Part shown: one piece after another, positions 10,931 through 20,714 of the stretch
Position numbering within the stretch: position 1 is the stretch's first letter
Layout: each line of letters opens with the position of its first letter
NCBI GenBank assembly: GCA_946122785.1
Contig: CAMGYJ010000006.1
Span: 71,425,676 to 71,489,675, forward strand
Length of the DNA stretch: 64,000 nucleotides
Origin: Linum tenue
Taxonomy: Eukaryota > Streptophyta > Magnoliopsida > Malpighiales > Linaceae
Direction of reading: 5' to 3'
Position numbers and translations under genes: made by a program
The notes under the pieces: model-generated
What the model saw: only the letters and a program-made list of their open reading frames with translations
Told to the model about the DNA's origin: nothing
Database searches by the model: none

Positions 10931-12150
10931 CATTCTAGGTAATTTTAATGGTATGTAATGGTTGAGTCGCGTTTAAATCATGGATTACGAAATCGTATCG
11001 GACATCAAACCGGAATCGTTTTTGGCATGGTAAATCGTGGTACAACCATGGTTCAACCGTTTCCTACCGGTAAATACCGTTTTTGGAATAAAAAAAATTA
11101 TTTTTTGTTAAAAAACTGTACCGACAAAATTAGGATACCATACCGGTACCGGGAAAACACCGGAATAAAACCGAATTATACCGCCTAAAAAACTGTAAAA
11201 GAGTAAATAAGCTTAGGGAACATTTAACAAAGTGCGAGATTTCAATACCTAATAAACCTCATAATCATCCAAATATATTTTTAGTAAAAGGCACGATAGC
11301 AGCAATTACAAAGGCACGCTAGCCATTGCTGTCCCCTATTAATTCCTTGACTGAAAAGACACACAACAATCAACAAGCAAATGGGGAAGTTTCCCATTTT
11401 TGGTTCGTCACTCTTGGCCCTAATGTTCTTACTAATTTCCTGATAGCACAAGTACTAGCTCGCCAGTAATATGTATATGTTGTACTAATTCTAACAAAGT
11501 AATTCTAACAACAGCAACAACAATCTAACAAACCAATTCGGGATGAAAGTAGTTAGACTAGAGGCAAAATCATTAACCAAATCATTAACCGGTTTGCTCA
11601 ACTGCTGTATTTGTTCATGAAAATTAAAACATAATCGCAGCTATTAAAATACCTTTGAATCGCGCGGTGGCTGGAAACGAACAACGAACCTCCTCTTTCT
11701 CTTCCGGCACGGCGCGGCGCGGCTATGAATGACGAGAGGAGAGTGGATGCTGGGGACAGGTGGGAGTGTCTGATGCTGGGGACGCCGCTTCGCCGGTGGT
11801 GAGAAAATGGAAAGGAGTTTGAGAATTGAGAGGCAGAGCGGCGCGGGGGAGACGAGAGGAGAGTGTAGAGAGGAGCGCTAGCCAGCAGCAGCCGAAGGTA
11901 GGGTTTCGTCTCTACTTCTCTTCAAATTTTTTTTTTTAGCTTGGTCAAAAACGGCGCCGTTTAAATTAAATTAAAGGGACCGTGGTTTTTAATAAAACCG
12001 GCCGAAATTTCGGCCCATTCCGGTCCGACCATAAATACTGCCCGACAGGTTCTTGGGTGGTACACAGCCCCTATTGTGCCAGGTCCGGTTTTCAGTTTTT
12101 TCGGTCCGACCGGCCGGTCCGGTACGGTATCCTGGTCCTTGGTTTAAATG
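10931..12150. repeat. Degenerate ACCGG-rich repeat, possible old hAT relative
   Basis: The left part (10975-11190) carries ACCGGAATCG, ATACCGGTACCGG and CACCGGAATAAAACCG; the right part (11990-12140) carries AACCGGCCGAAATT, GGTCCGACCGGCCGG and CCGGTACGG. Iteron-like sequence at both sides of a plain centre resembles the other hAT elements here, but no clean terminal repeats or target duplication could be placed. The centre contains GA-rich sequence near 11690-11880. Confidence 0.35.
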
Positions 12151-12230
12151 ACACATTTTAATGTGTTCTTCGTCATTAATATGTTTGCTCGCGTTAATTG
12201 TGGGTTCGTGAGAATCGATGACGGTATCTT

Positions 12231-12889
12231 TAGGGGTGGGCAACGGCACGGGACGGGATACCCATCCCGTTTAAAACGGGTACCCGGTCCTATTTGAAGA
12301 GCAATCTTCATCCCATGTCACAAACTCGTACAAGTTAACGGATACCCATTACCGGTATGAGACGGATAACAAGTACCCATACTACCCATAAATACTCGTA
12401 CAATTGGCGACAGTTGGGAGTAGTACCGTTGACTGTGTGAAAAAATAATTGTGCAAGCCTTACGTACAAAATGCTCTCAAGCAAACTTGCCCCGAATAAA
12501 AGATGCTACAAATGAAAAATGAAGTAGTGTTCTTTTCTTATTGTACTTTTTCCCTATGAAATTACCAGAGCTAAGAGAGATTTGTTGTAAGAGTGAGAGT
12601 CTCGGATTCTTTATGCTATCCAATTATATTTTGAGCACTTCTGCTCAATTAAACTTTGCAATTTCTGATGTACTCAATGCATTTATCTTTGGACTAATAA
12701 TGTGTATAACGGGTACCCGTAATACTCAAACGGGTATTAATGGTTTACCCGCGAGTACCCAAAGTAGCAATTCTTGATCACAAGTCCCATCCTGTAAAAT
12801 ATATTACGGGTATCTGGTTACCCGTAACCCTCAAAAAACGGGATGGGTACGGATATAACCAAATACCCGTTTCCCGTTGCCCACCCCTA
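12231..12889. mobile_element. hAT-type non-autonomous element, ACGGGTA iterons (element B)
   Basis: A perfect 16 bp terminal inverted repeat TAGGGGTGGGCAACGG lies at 12231-12246, with its complement ending at 12889. Subterminal units are GGGTACCCG, TACCCAT and ACGGGTA on both sides. The flanks GGTATCTT and GGACAATT agree at only half their positions, so the 8 bp duplication is decayed or absent. There is no coding capacity. Confidence 0.75.
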
Positions 12890-13790
12890 GGACAATTTTT
12901 ACAACTACAAATTGCTAGCAAGATTACACTTGCTAGTACAACTACAAATACTCTACCGTACTAATGACGTTTCCAGTACAACCTCCATCACGATTTTACA
13001 ATTTTTACAAAAGAAATCTTCCATTGTAATCACTATTTATTTTTGTGGAAAGAAAAAGGAAGAAAAAAAAACCAATAATGATGGATATAAATTAGGGCCA
13101 AATAATTTTGAATATAATAAATGCATTAACAAGGAACGACAATGGCGTATCTTTTTTTTGTTCTAGCTGACAACGACATGTCTTTGGTCCAACCTGCTAT
13201 TTATGTATTAAAGATATAACGATTATAAGGTCAATTATACTCGTCTTTTAGATATGATAGCATCTATACATTCAACGGGATAACCAAACTTATACATATG
13301 TAGTATTAGCCTCTTAACATTACGATATTTATTGTGACAAATAAGATATAAGGATAATGACTTACTGAGAAAAGAAAGTCACATTTTATATGAACTTCGT
13401 CGCACAACAACGTATACAAAACGATAATATCTGCACGTAAAAGACAAAAATGTTATTTGTGAACGAGGATTAATTGATCAATGAGATCTGATTATTCTTG
13501 ATATAATTAATTAATTGATCTATAGGCTGAAAATGAAAGAAGTAATTACCAAAAATGATTAAAAAGACCAGGTCAAACGGAAGACTTTTCTGTCCCGCCC
13601 TGGCCACCTTTTGGGCCTGTCGTGACTGCTACTTCTGCTAATCCCGACGATAATGACAGCACTGCTCTAATGTTAATCCGTTCAAAATGTCCACAGAGAT
13701 ATTATCAACTACTCGATTTGTAGTAATAATTTTATTTCTAGAGCATTAACCTTTTCTAGCTAATTAAGCAATGGGTTATTGGATATTTCT
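12890..13790. other. No gene seen
   Basis: AT-rich intergenic sequence with no recognisable repeat ends, RNA gene or supported coding region. Confidence 0.5.
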
Positions 13791-14318
13791 AAGCTTGCGT
13801 TTGGATACGTGTATATTTGAAATACATGTAATTTAAATTCGGTATTTGTATACTCATTTGCAATTTGTTTGTATTTTATTTTATTTTTGATTTTTGATTT
13901 TAATTTTTGGTCATTTATCACAAATTTTGGTAAATTACAGTTTGGTACTCAAAATAATTTTTCTTATAATTTAGTATCTAAATTTTTAAAATTTTACCGA
14001 AAGGTCCAGAAAATTTAATGGTAAAATTACGTTTTGGTACCTTTATATGTTTTGCCTCACACTATAGTACCTAAACTTTTCATATATTTTACAAATTTGT
14101 CCAATCTTTTGTTAGGAGGTATTTCAAATCACTAGTTTTGATGAAATGTATTTGAAGTTGACAAGTAATACACTAGACATGTATTTGGAAATCATCCCAT
14201 GAATTTGGTATAGATCTAAATACCAAATATAATTAATATCCAAACACATGATTTGACATTTAGAAATCTAAATCACAAATAGTACCAAATCCAAATCATT
14301 GTATCCAAACGCACCCTA
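13791..14318. mobile_element. MITE with GCGTTTGGATAC termini
   Basis: The left end AAGCTTGCGTTTGGATAC and the right end GTATCCAAACGCACCCTA are inverted copies. The interior is AT-rich, has repeated near-palindromic parts and encodes nothing. The termini look hAT-like (CACCCTA at the right), but no convincing target duplication could be read. Confidence 0.6.
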
Positions 14319-14690
14319 ATTTACAGCACCTACATATCATCCGCACCAATAAGATCATTAAGCGTTTGGTATCAGAGCTGGTTTGTCCGTGAGGTCACGT
14401 GTTCAAGTGGGCCTGTGCAAACTTCAAGTCCGTGAATTGGCTTTCGTTTGAGGGGGCGTGTTAGAGATGTCAAGAACTAGTTGATCCCAATAACTCGAGT
14501 TGTTGGGAAATGTTCAATCGTGGATCATATTCCGTTTACTAACAAGAGAGTGATATAAGATCCAATATACCATTCTCCCAACAACTCGAATTATTGGGAC
14601 CAACGAGTTTATGACAATATCTTTGTATACTCTTGATCTGATATCGTTCGACCTCCATTTCCTCTATATAAGAAAAAATCATGAGCTTGC
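14319..14690 (+). mobile_element. TRIM-like retroelement relic (PBS, short interior, PPT, LTR)
   Basis: TGGTATCAGAGC at 14367-14378 matches the primer-binding site for initiator methionine tRNA used by many plant LTR elements. Only about 80 bp later comes a polypurine tract GAGGGGGCG (14450-14458), directly followed by TGTTAGAGATG at 14459, a plausible 3' LTR start. Spacing this short, with no room for gag or pol, is the signature of terminal-repeat retrotransposons in miniature. The LTR contains an internal inverted pair around AACTCGAGTTGTTGGG and AACTCGAATTATTGGG. The 5' LTR could not be recognised. Related pieces lie near 39940-40150 and 50430-50660. Confidence 0.6.
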
Positions 14691-15016
14691 CCCCCTCCAC
14701 CATTACAGCAAACAGTACCTCGATCGGCCGACATGCATCTCATATAATTTTCTGGACAAGTTGGATACGCAACAGCAACAGTAGCTTTCTAACCTTTCAA
14801 CATCCTTTGACGTTACGTATGTAACTGTTTCCTCTTTTGAACAATTTGCATGAAAATTCATAGCTATGGTCACCTCTCTCGTGATAACGTATGCTTTCGT
14901 TTTCTTTCAGTCATGATCGCAAGTGGAAATTAAAGCGCGTTTAAGTGTGAAAAGAGTTGCTAATTTTGGCTGCGTCAACTAATCTAAAATAATGTAATTT
15001 AAATGACCCCAGACAG

Positions 15017-15427
15017 TAGGGTGGGCAAACGGTTCAGTAAACTCGAACCGAACCGAACCAAAACCGAATTAAACCAAACCGAAACCGAATTAATGCTATT
15101 CGGTTCGGAATTCGGAAGGAAAATATGGATAGTTCGGAAACCAGGGTTCTTTCAACCGAACTGAATTTCCGAATTTTCGACTGAAAAACCGAAATACTAT
15201 AATTGCAAGCTCCAAATGGTGGATTTTTATGTTTGTAGTTGTTTTTAGAGTTAAATATTTGAAATATTTTATGACTTATGTGTTGAAAAGTTTGATTTTA
15301 TCATTGATGATGCATATAATTGATATTTATTGTTTATATTAGGGGTGAAAAATAATGTAAAAGTGAGAAAATACAAGTAACTTCACAAATTCGGTTTTGG
15401 GTGAAAAACCGAACCGAACCGAATTAT
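15017..15427. mobile_element. hAT-type element, AACCGAA iterons, right end lost (element C)
   Basis: The left end TAGGGTGGGCAAACGGTTC is close to that of element B but is followed by a different iteron: AACCGAACC, AACCGAAACCGAA and TTCGGTT. The right side still has AAACCGAACCGAACCGAA but no CACCCTA terminus, so it is truncated near 15427. No coding capacity is seen. Confidence 0.6.
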
Positions 15428-16402
15428 AACAGGCAGAGAGAGAGATTAGTGAAAGTCATAATCATGATGGCTGTCTCGTCGTGGTCCGTTTTTCAGTTGT
15501 TTGTCGTTATTAATTACGACGTTTATGTTTTAATTAAGGCCCCCTTCCCCTCAATAGATACAAAAAAACCACGTATGCTATCATTGCAACACGTGTTCCC
15601 CATATAATAATCAATAAATGGAAAAAAAAGGCTAGCTTGGGTTCTTGATTATGATTGCAGAATAATTGAGTTCAGTGTTAACTTAAAAGCTAAAGAAGAA
15701 CAGTTAAAGTTTTGAAGTAAAAGAAAAAGAAGAGGGAGAGATAAAATAACACAAGATATCATCACTAATTAGCTATAGCGGAGTCAGGATAATTGGAAGA
15801 GGGGTTAAGGCATTATCGATTAGTCCATTTCAGATTTGTTAGTAATTTTAATATCTATATTTAAAATTTAAAGGGGCTATAGCCCCTTGTGACTTCAACC
15901 TACCTCCTTCACTGTGGATAACTTAAATTTAATAATTGTAACTAGCGTCGGGATGGTTTGACAAACATGCAATCAACCTATTGATTTTCAAAATACATGT
16001 TTTCTATGGGGCTGTGTTGTTTTTCATTTTTCATTTTTCTACCAACATATGTATTCCGTAATTAATCTTGCGAACCAAACACGATATTCTTACATTTTAT
16101 AAACTTTTTCCATTCCACTTGTTGAATACACTAGTTCTTGAAATTTATGTTTTCCAGACGACTTAAATTATGTAAATCCACCACGCGTTTCATAGTCAAT
16201 CTTCTAATTGTTGTAAAAAGTAATGTTTTGCTTTTATACAAATTCACCAGAACTCGATCACATCAACGATTGATCATATCGTTGTCTTGGTATCATTGGG
16301 GGTACGCGGTTTGTTTTGCATTGGTACAATATTGAATAAATGTTCTATATTTAAGTAATGTGAAAGTTAATGAATTACGCAAATGAATTATTATAGAGAA
16401 AT
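15428..16402. other. No gene seen; one degenerate CAGTGG-family repeat
   Basis: AT-rich. About 15777-15917 (TATAGCGGAGTCAGGAT ... CCTCCTTCACTG) looks like a worn copy of the CAGTGGCG family described at 37380 and 40212. Nothing else is recognisable. Confidence 0.4.
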
Positions 16403-16672
16403 TTTGCAATGCTATATAGCATTGGTGTTATAAGTTTTTGCCTTTATGTTGCAATTTGAAGTTGTACCTTAATGTTATGGTACTTGTACCTACACTCTTT
16501 TGTACAAATTCTTTTATTGTACAACTTGAACTTGTGCCTTTATTTGATGGTACAACTTCAAGTTGTACTATAACATAAAGCTACAAATTTAAGGTATAAC
16601 CTGAACTTATACATTTAGCGCTATGTTACAACATTAACTTGTAACATTAAAACACCAATGCTATGGAATAGT
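16403..16672. mobile_element. MITE with TAGCATTGGTGTT termini
   Basis: The left end GCTATATAGCATTGGTGTT and the right end AACACCAATGCTATGGAAT are inverted copies. The interior is built of alternating TTGTACCTT and AAGTTGTAC units, so much of the element can fold on itself. A second copy of the same family at about 27935-31808 is split by a MULE. Confidence 0.65.
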
Positions 16673-17190
16673 AGAAGTGCTTATTAGTATAGGTATTCTT
16701 TCACATAATGAATTATAGATATAAATTTGTTTCTGCTGACAAAATAAGTCGAACAGAAAAGTCCAAACATACAAGCCGTCGGGAAGATAGTCGCCGGGAA
16801 AAAGAAAGGGAGAGTGCGTGGGCTCCGCCGGGGAATGATTTCAAGGCCCATTTGGCGAAGCAACCAGACGCTCGAGGTTTGCCGACGAAGCATTAAACTT
16901 AAACATAATTTTGTGTGGATAAAAACTTGGAGAAAGCGATACAAAGAGTCATACGGCTGAAAATAGTCAAGGAATAAAATCGAGTCCTACTAAAAAAGGC
17001 AACATCGAAAGAGCTTTTCTTGCCACAAGATCGACAACCATGTTACAAGGCTAACCAACAAAGTAGATGTCAAACACTTGGAACGAATCTCTCAAATTTC
17101 TAATCTCTTCCAAGATCTTGCCACCCAGAACATTATCGACCTGGCCCTTCCGGATCTTTTTAATTACTACTTGGGCATCACCTGCAAAGA

Positions 17191-19221
17191 TAGGGCTGGT
17201 ATTCGGTAAACCGGTATTCGGTATAACCGGGTATCGAACCGATTACAATCGGTATTCGGTATACCGAATACCGGCGGTATCGGTATTCGGCTGCAGTTTT
17301 TGGACAAACGGTATATCGAATACCGATTAGTTATATACCGACGGTAAATCGGTATACCGAATACCGAATTCCAAAAAAAAAAAAGAGGAAAAAGACAGCG
17401 CAGCGTGGTAGCGGAATTGGGGAAGGAGAACCCTAAATGGCTTTTGCAAATCGACTCCCCGCGGCCCGCCCTCCACCTCGTCTCTGTTCCTCTCCATCCG
17501 CCTCAGAAGTCGAAACCCAGCCGCCAGTCTCTGCACCCTGCGCCTCGTCGATTCACCACCACGATTCTGTTCCTCTCCCTCCACCTCGTCGCGTTCCACC
17601 ACCACGATTCGTCTATCTTCCACTCTTCCTCTTCGCCAGCGGCGAGTCCCTGCACCCTGCGCCGAAGGTCGGAAGCGGGAAGGCGAAAGTCGTCACTCAA
17701 AAGTCAAAACCCAGCGCTGGCAGCCAGCTTGCCGCGACGCCGTGCTCCACCACCACGTGTCGTCTGTGTTCCTCTTCGCCAGCAGCAGTCGCGACTCGCC
17801 AGCCCCGAGCCCTATCTTCCTCTTCTCTTCACCTCGCCATCGCCCAGCAGGCAGGGGCAGCAGCAGTTCCCGACTCCCCGTGTCTGTCTTCCTCTTCTCT
17901 TCTCGAGGGCAGAGACTGCTGTCTGCTGGTAATTAAAGGAGGTAATGATTCCCATTTCCTCCCCATTCTCAGTTGATGATTCCCATTTTCCAGCCACCAT
18001 TGATGATGATTCCCTCCCCTACTGATTTGCTAACTTTGTTTTGTTGATTTTGGTGAATAGACGAAGGTAATAAGCTCTTTCTCGAGGCTATAACAGCAGG
18101 CAACTCTCAAGTCTCAACAATCAACACGAATAACTAGAAGAAGAAGCATCAGCCATCAAGTAGCATGTAAGAAGTAGCATGTGTGAATTAGATGACTTAG
18201 ATGATATTGTGAATTTTGATTGTTATTTTGAATTGAGGGTGGAGAGTGGAGGAGTGCGAGAGAAGGGGATGGGGAAGAAGTAAAGAATCAAGGGTTAGAG
18301 TAGAGAGGGGGAAGTTGGGGTGGGAACAGAGGGAAGAAGTAAAGAATCAAGGGGTAGAGTAGATAGGGGGAAGTTGGGGTTGGAACTTGGAACATAGTAG
18401 GGGATGGGGGAAGAAGTAAAGAATCGAGGGGTAGAGTAGAGAGGGGGAATTTGGGGTTGGAGGATGAAGAGGAGGATGATAATGATGTTCTTCTCAACAC
18501 TTTGAAGAAGCAAGGTTGTGCCGATGTTGGCGGTTCGCGCCATATTAGCGATGGAGGAGCTAGTGGTCAATCTTAGTGGTGTAGTTATGCTATCTTTATG
18601 TTGGAGAATTTTATTTTAAGTTGGAACTTGTAAGTGTAACTTATGTTGTGAGAGTGAGACTATGTTGAATTGTTGATTGTTGGATGATGGAATTTGTGAA
18701 TTATTTCATGTTTGAGAATATGTACTTATGTAGTAGTAATGCTATATTTATCTACTAACTACTTGTGTAGAATGTAGTTGACATTAACAATGTCATTGCC
18801 TAATGGAGTATTGGACTATTGGTAAATCGTTCATTATAAGTGAGATGTACTTGTAAGCTGTAAGGGTCTATTAGATAAACAACTAATTAACTAATTACTT
18901 ATTACTATTAACTAATAGTGAATTGTTGATTAATAAAACTTGCTAGACGATAGCAATACAATATAGTAATAATTAATAAACAAACAAAATTATTTACATC
19001 ATTTAATTAAACAACATTCAGAAAAATAAAAAGAACAAAAAAAGCCCAAATCAGCCCACTCGGTATCGGTATTAAGTCGGTATACCTGCTCGAAAACATA
19101 ACTCAATGCATTAACCGGTATTCGGTATACCAGTATCAATACCGGATAACATTCGGTATCGGTATTCGGTGGGTACACAATGTTATCCGGTATACCGGAT
19201 ACCGACCGATTACCAGCCCTA
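17191..19221. mobile_element. hAT-type deletion derivative, GGTATTCGG iterons (element D)
   Basis: The termini are TAGGGCTGGTA (left) and TACCAGCCCTA (right). Target copies TGCAAAGA (17183-17190) and AGCAAAGA (19222-19229) agree at 7 of 8 bases. Both subterminal regions (17200-17370 and 19060-19210) are packed with GGTATTCGGTATACCG-type units. Unlike the small hAT elements it keeps gene-like interior: a C-rich, Ser/Pro-coding block with exon-like GT sites (17400-17940) and an acidic carboxy-terminal-like tail (EDEEEDDNDVLLNTLKK) near 18460-18575. I infer that it is an internal-deletion derivative of an autonomous element, but no transposase core remains to prove this. Confidence 0.8.
18262..18460 (+). 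repeat. GA-rich tandem repeat inside element D
   Basis: Three imperfect copies of a unit containing GGGAAGAAGTAAAGAATC, then GGGTAGAGTAGAGAGGGGG, then AAGTTGGGGTTGG follow each other. Copy length varies from roughly 55 to 80 bp. Open frames on either strand here reflect the repeat. Confidence 0.7.
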
Positions 19222-19379
19222 AGCAAAGATGACTGAATGTAATCCATGTACCAAACACCAACGTATTGCATCCCGAAAGGTCAACATCTCCACCAGAGAC
19301 GGATTTGAAATCTTCACATACAAGCGAAGCTTTCAAGTTACTTGTTTTCGAACATTTTTTTCATAGGCTGTATAATTTT

Positions 19380-19670
19380 TAGGCAAAATTCACTTGCATA
19401 GTTATAACTATCGACTTTGTGACAATAATAGCCAATTTATGAAAAATACACAAAATGTCCAGATTTTAGAAAAATATTTGACAAATTTAGCCAATTTTAT
19501 TAAAAACTTTAACGCCGTTAAAATTCCGTCAATTACATCAACAAGAAGCCGACGAGGAAGCTACGTGGCAGAAGCTTCAAATCCAAGTCGAGAGAAACAA
19601 ATCTACACGTAAGGCTAACTAAGATCGAATCCACAGAAAAAGATACGAACTTTAAATAAATTACCCAGTA
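19380..19670. repeat. MULE-end-like repeat fragment
   Basis: TTGCATAGTTATAACTATCG followed by ACTTTGTGACAATAATAG recurs inverted near 27650-27700. Downstream text with AACGCCGTTAAAATTCCGTC resembles the long inverted repeat of the MULE at 45517. Only one end is present here, so this is probably a remnant. Confidence 0.4.
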
Positions 19671-20714
19671 TAACAAATTGCACAAAATCAAAAGTAATCA
19701 AACAACAACATGAACCAGATTGATTTAGAACAAAGGAAAGAAAAAACAAAGTCTCTTTACTCTTTAGTCACTGGCTGGCTGGCTGCCCACTGTTGCCAGC
19801 CTTTTTTAAAGCCGGTCAAAGCCAGGCCACCCACCCACTTCCACTACCCACCACCATCTTCCTTCTCCTTCCTGTTTCTTCTTCCTCTGCGAGTCCTAAT
19901 TCCACCCAGATTGGCCAAGGTAAGTTAAAGCAGAAAAAAGGGGTGGAAAAACAGAGGAAGGGGCGCTGGGTTTTCATTAAAAGCTATCTCTCCGGCGAGG
20001 AAGAAAGAGATAACTGAAAGCGACTCGGCATACAGTGACTCTCTCGGCGGTTGGTTGGAAGGAAGGAAGTCATTTATCCCGCCCCGCACCACTTCCACCA
20101 TTAATGCCCTTCTTCTTCTTCTTCTTCATCAATTTGTCATCCATACTCTGTTTTTTCACCCTTTTTCCCTTTTGTGGGAATTGGGTGGTGGCCTTGTTTT
20201 TTATTTTTTGGGGATTGAGATTGAGTTGAGACAGCCTGGGATGGCATTAAATGCCGAGAAGGATTTGTTTATTGGGAAGGGAACAGAGGTAGAAGAAGCA
20301 GCTTAGTCGTAGAAGAAGGAACAGAGTAACAACAACGGCTAACTGTAGAAAAACAGAGTATTGTAGAAAACAATTGCATCGATTGCAGAATCAAAGCTCG
20401 TGATTGGAGGTGAGAATGTTGCAATCTGTGAGGAAAAGGTTTTTATTTTATTTATTTGATTAATTAATTGAATAATAGTGAACAAAAACAATTCCACGAT
20501 TTCTCCCTTTTTCAGTTTTTCCCCTTCAGACTTTTCCTTTTTGTTGGGTTTTCAGAGAGGGAGCTAAATAAAGCCAGCTAAAGAAGAGCGTTCCCGCCGC
20601 CGGCGAATGCGGCCATGAGTAGTCGACTCTGTGATTGAACGGCCGTCCAGATTTTGTTTAAGTGTCTCTCTCTGCTGAAATATTGGGATTGGTATCTTTT
20701 TATCTCTGAGCTGA
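19671..20714 (+). promoter_or_regulatory. Upstream region and probable 5' UTR of the receptor gene
   Basis: This CT- and GA-rich stretch includes a CTT run at about 20107-20130. A possible 5' UTR intron runs from GAG|GTGAGAATG near 20409 to GGGTTTTCAG near 20555. No clear TATA box was found. No separate coding region is supported. Confidence 0.4.

Larger units (their letters stand above)
16985..19345 (-). pseudogene. LINE RNase H fragment split by hAT element D
   Basis: Read on the minus strand, the right block (about 19345 down to 19222) gives a stretch with MLTFRDAIRWCLVHGLHSV. The left block (17190 down to about 16985) continues IFAGDAQVVIKKI and then decays through a stop to VVDLVARKA. 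This is the RVT_3 RNase H of an L1-type LINE: the AE-like helix, the GDAQ aspartate and the VAR tail are recognisable. The reading joins exactly at the duplicated 8 bp of the hAT insertion. Flanks of both blocks show no more LINE sequence. Confidence 0.7.

Noticed and set aside
17405..17976. Two overlapping plus-strand frames of 175-179 codons, Ser/Pro/Ala-rich
   Set aside because: They lie inside hAT element D and owe their length to C-rich composition; no domain or conserved motif. Kept only as an exon-like block in the element.
18288..18570. Minus-strand frames of 70-91 codons
   Set aside because: They are products of the GA-rich tandem repeat.
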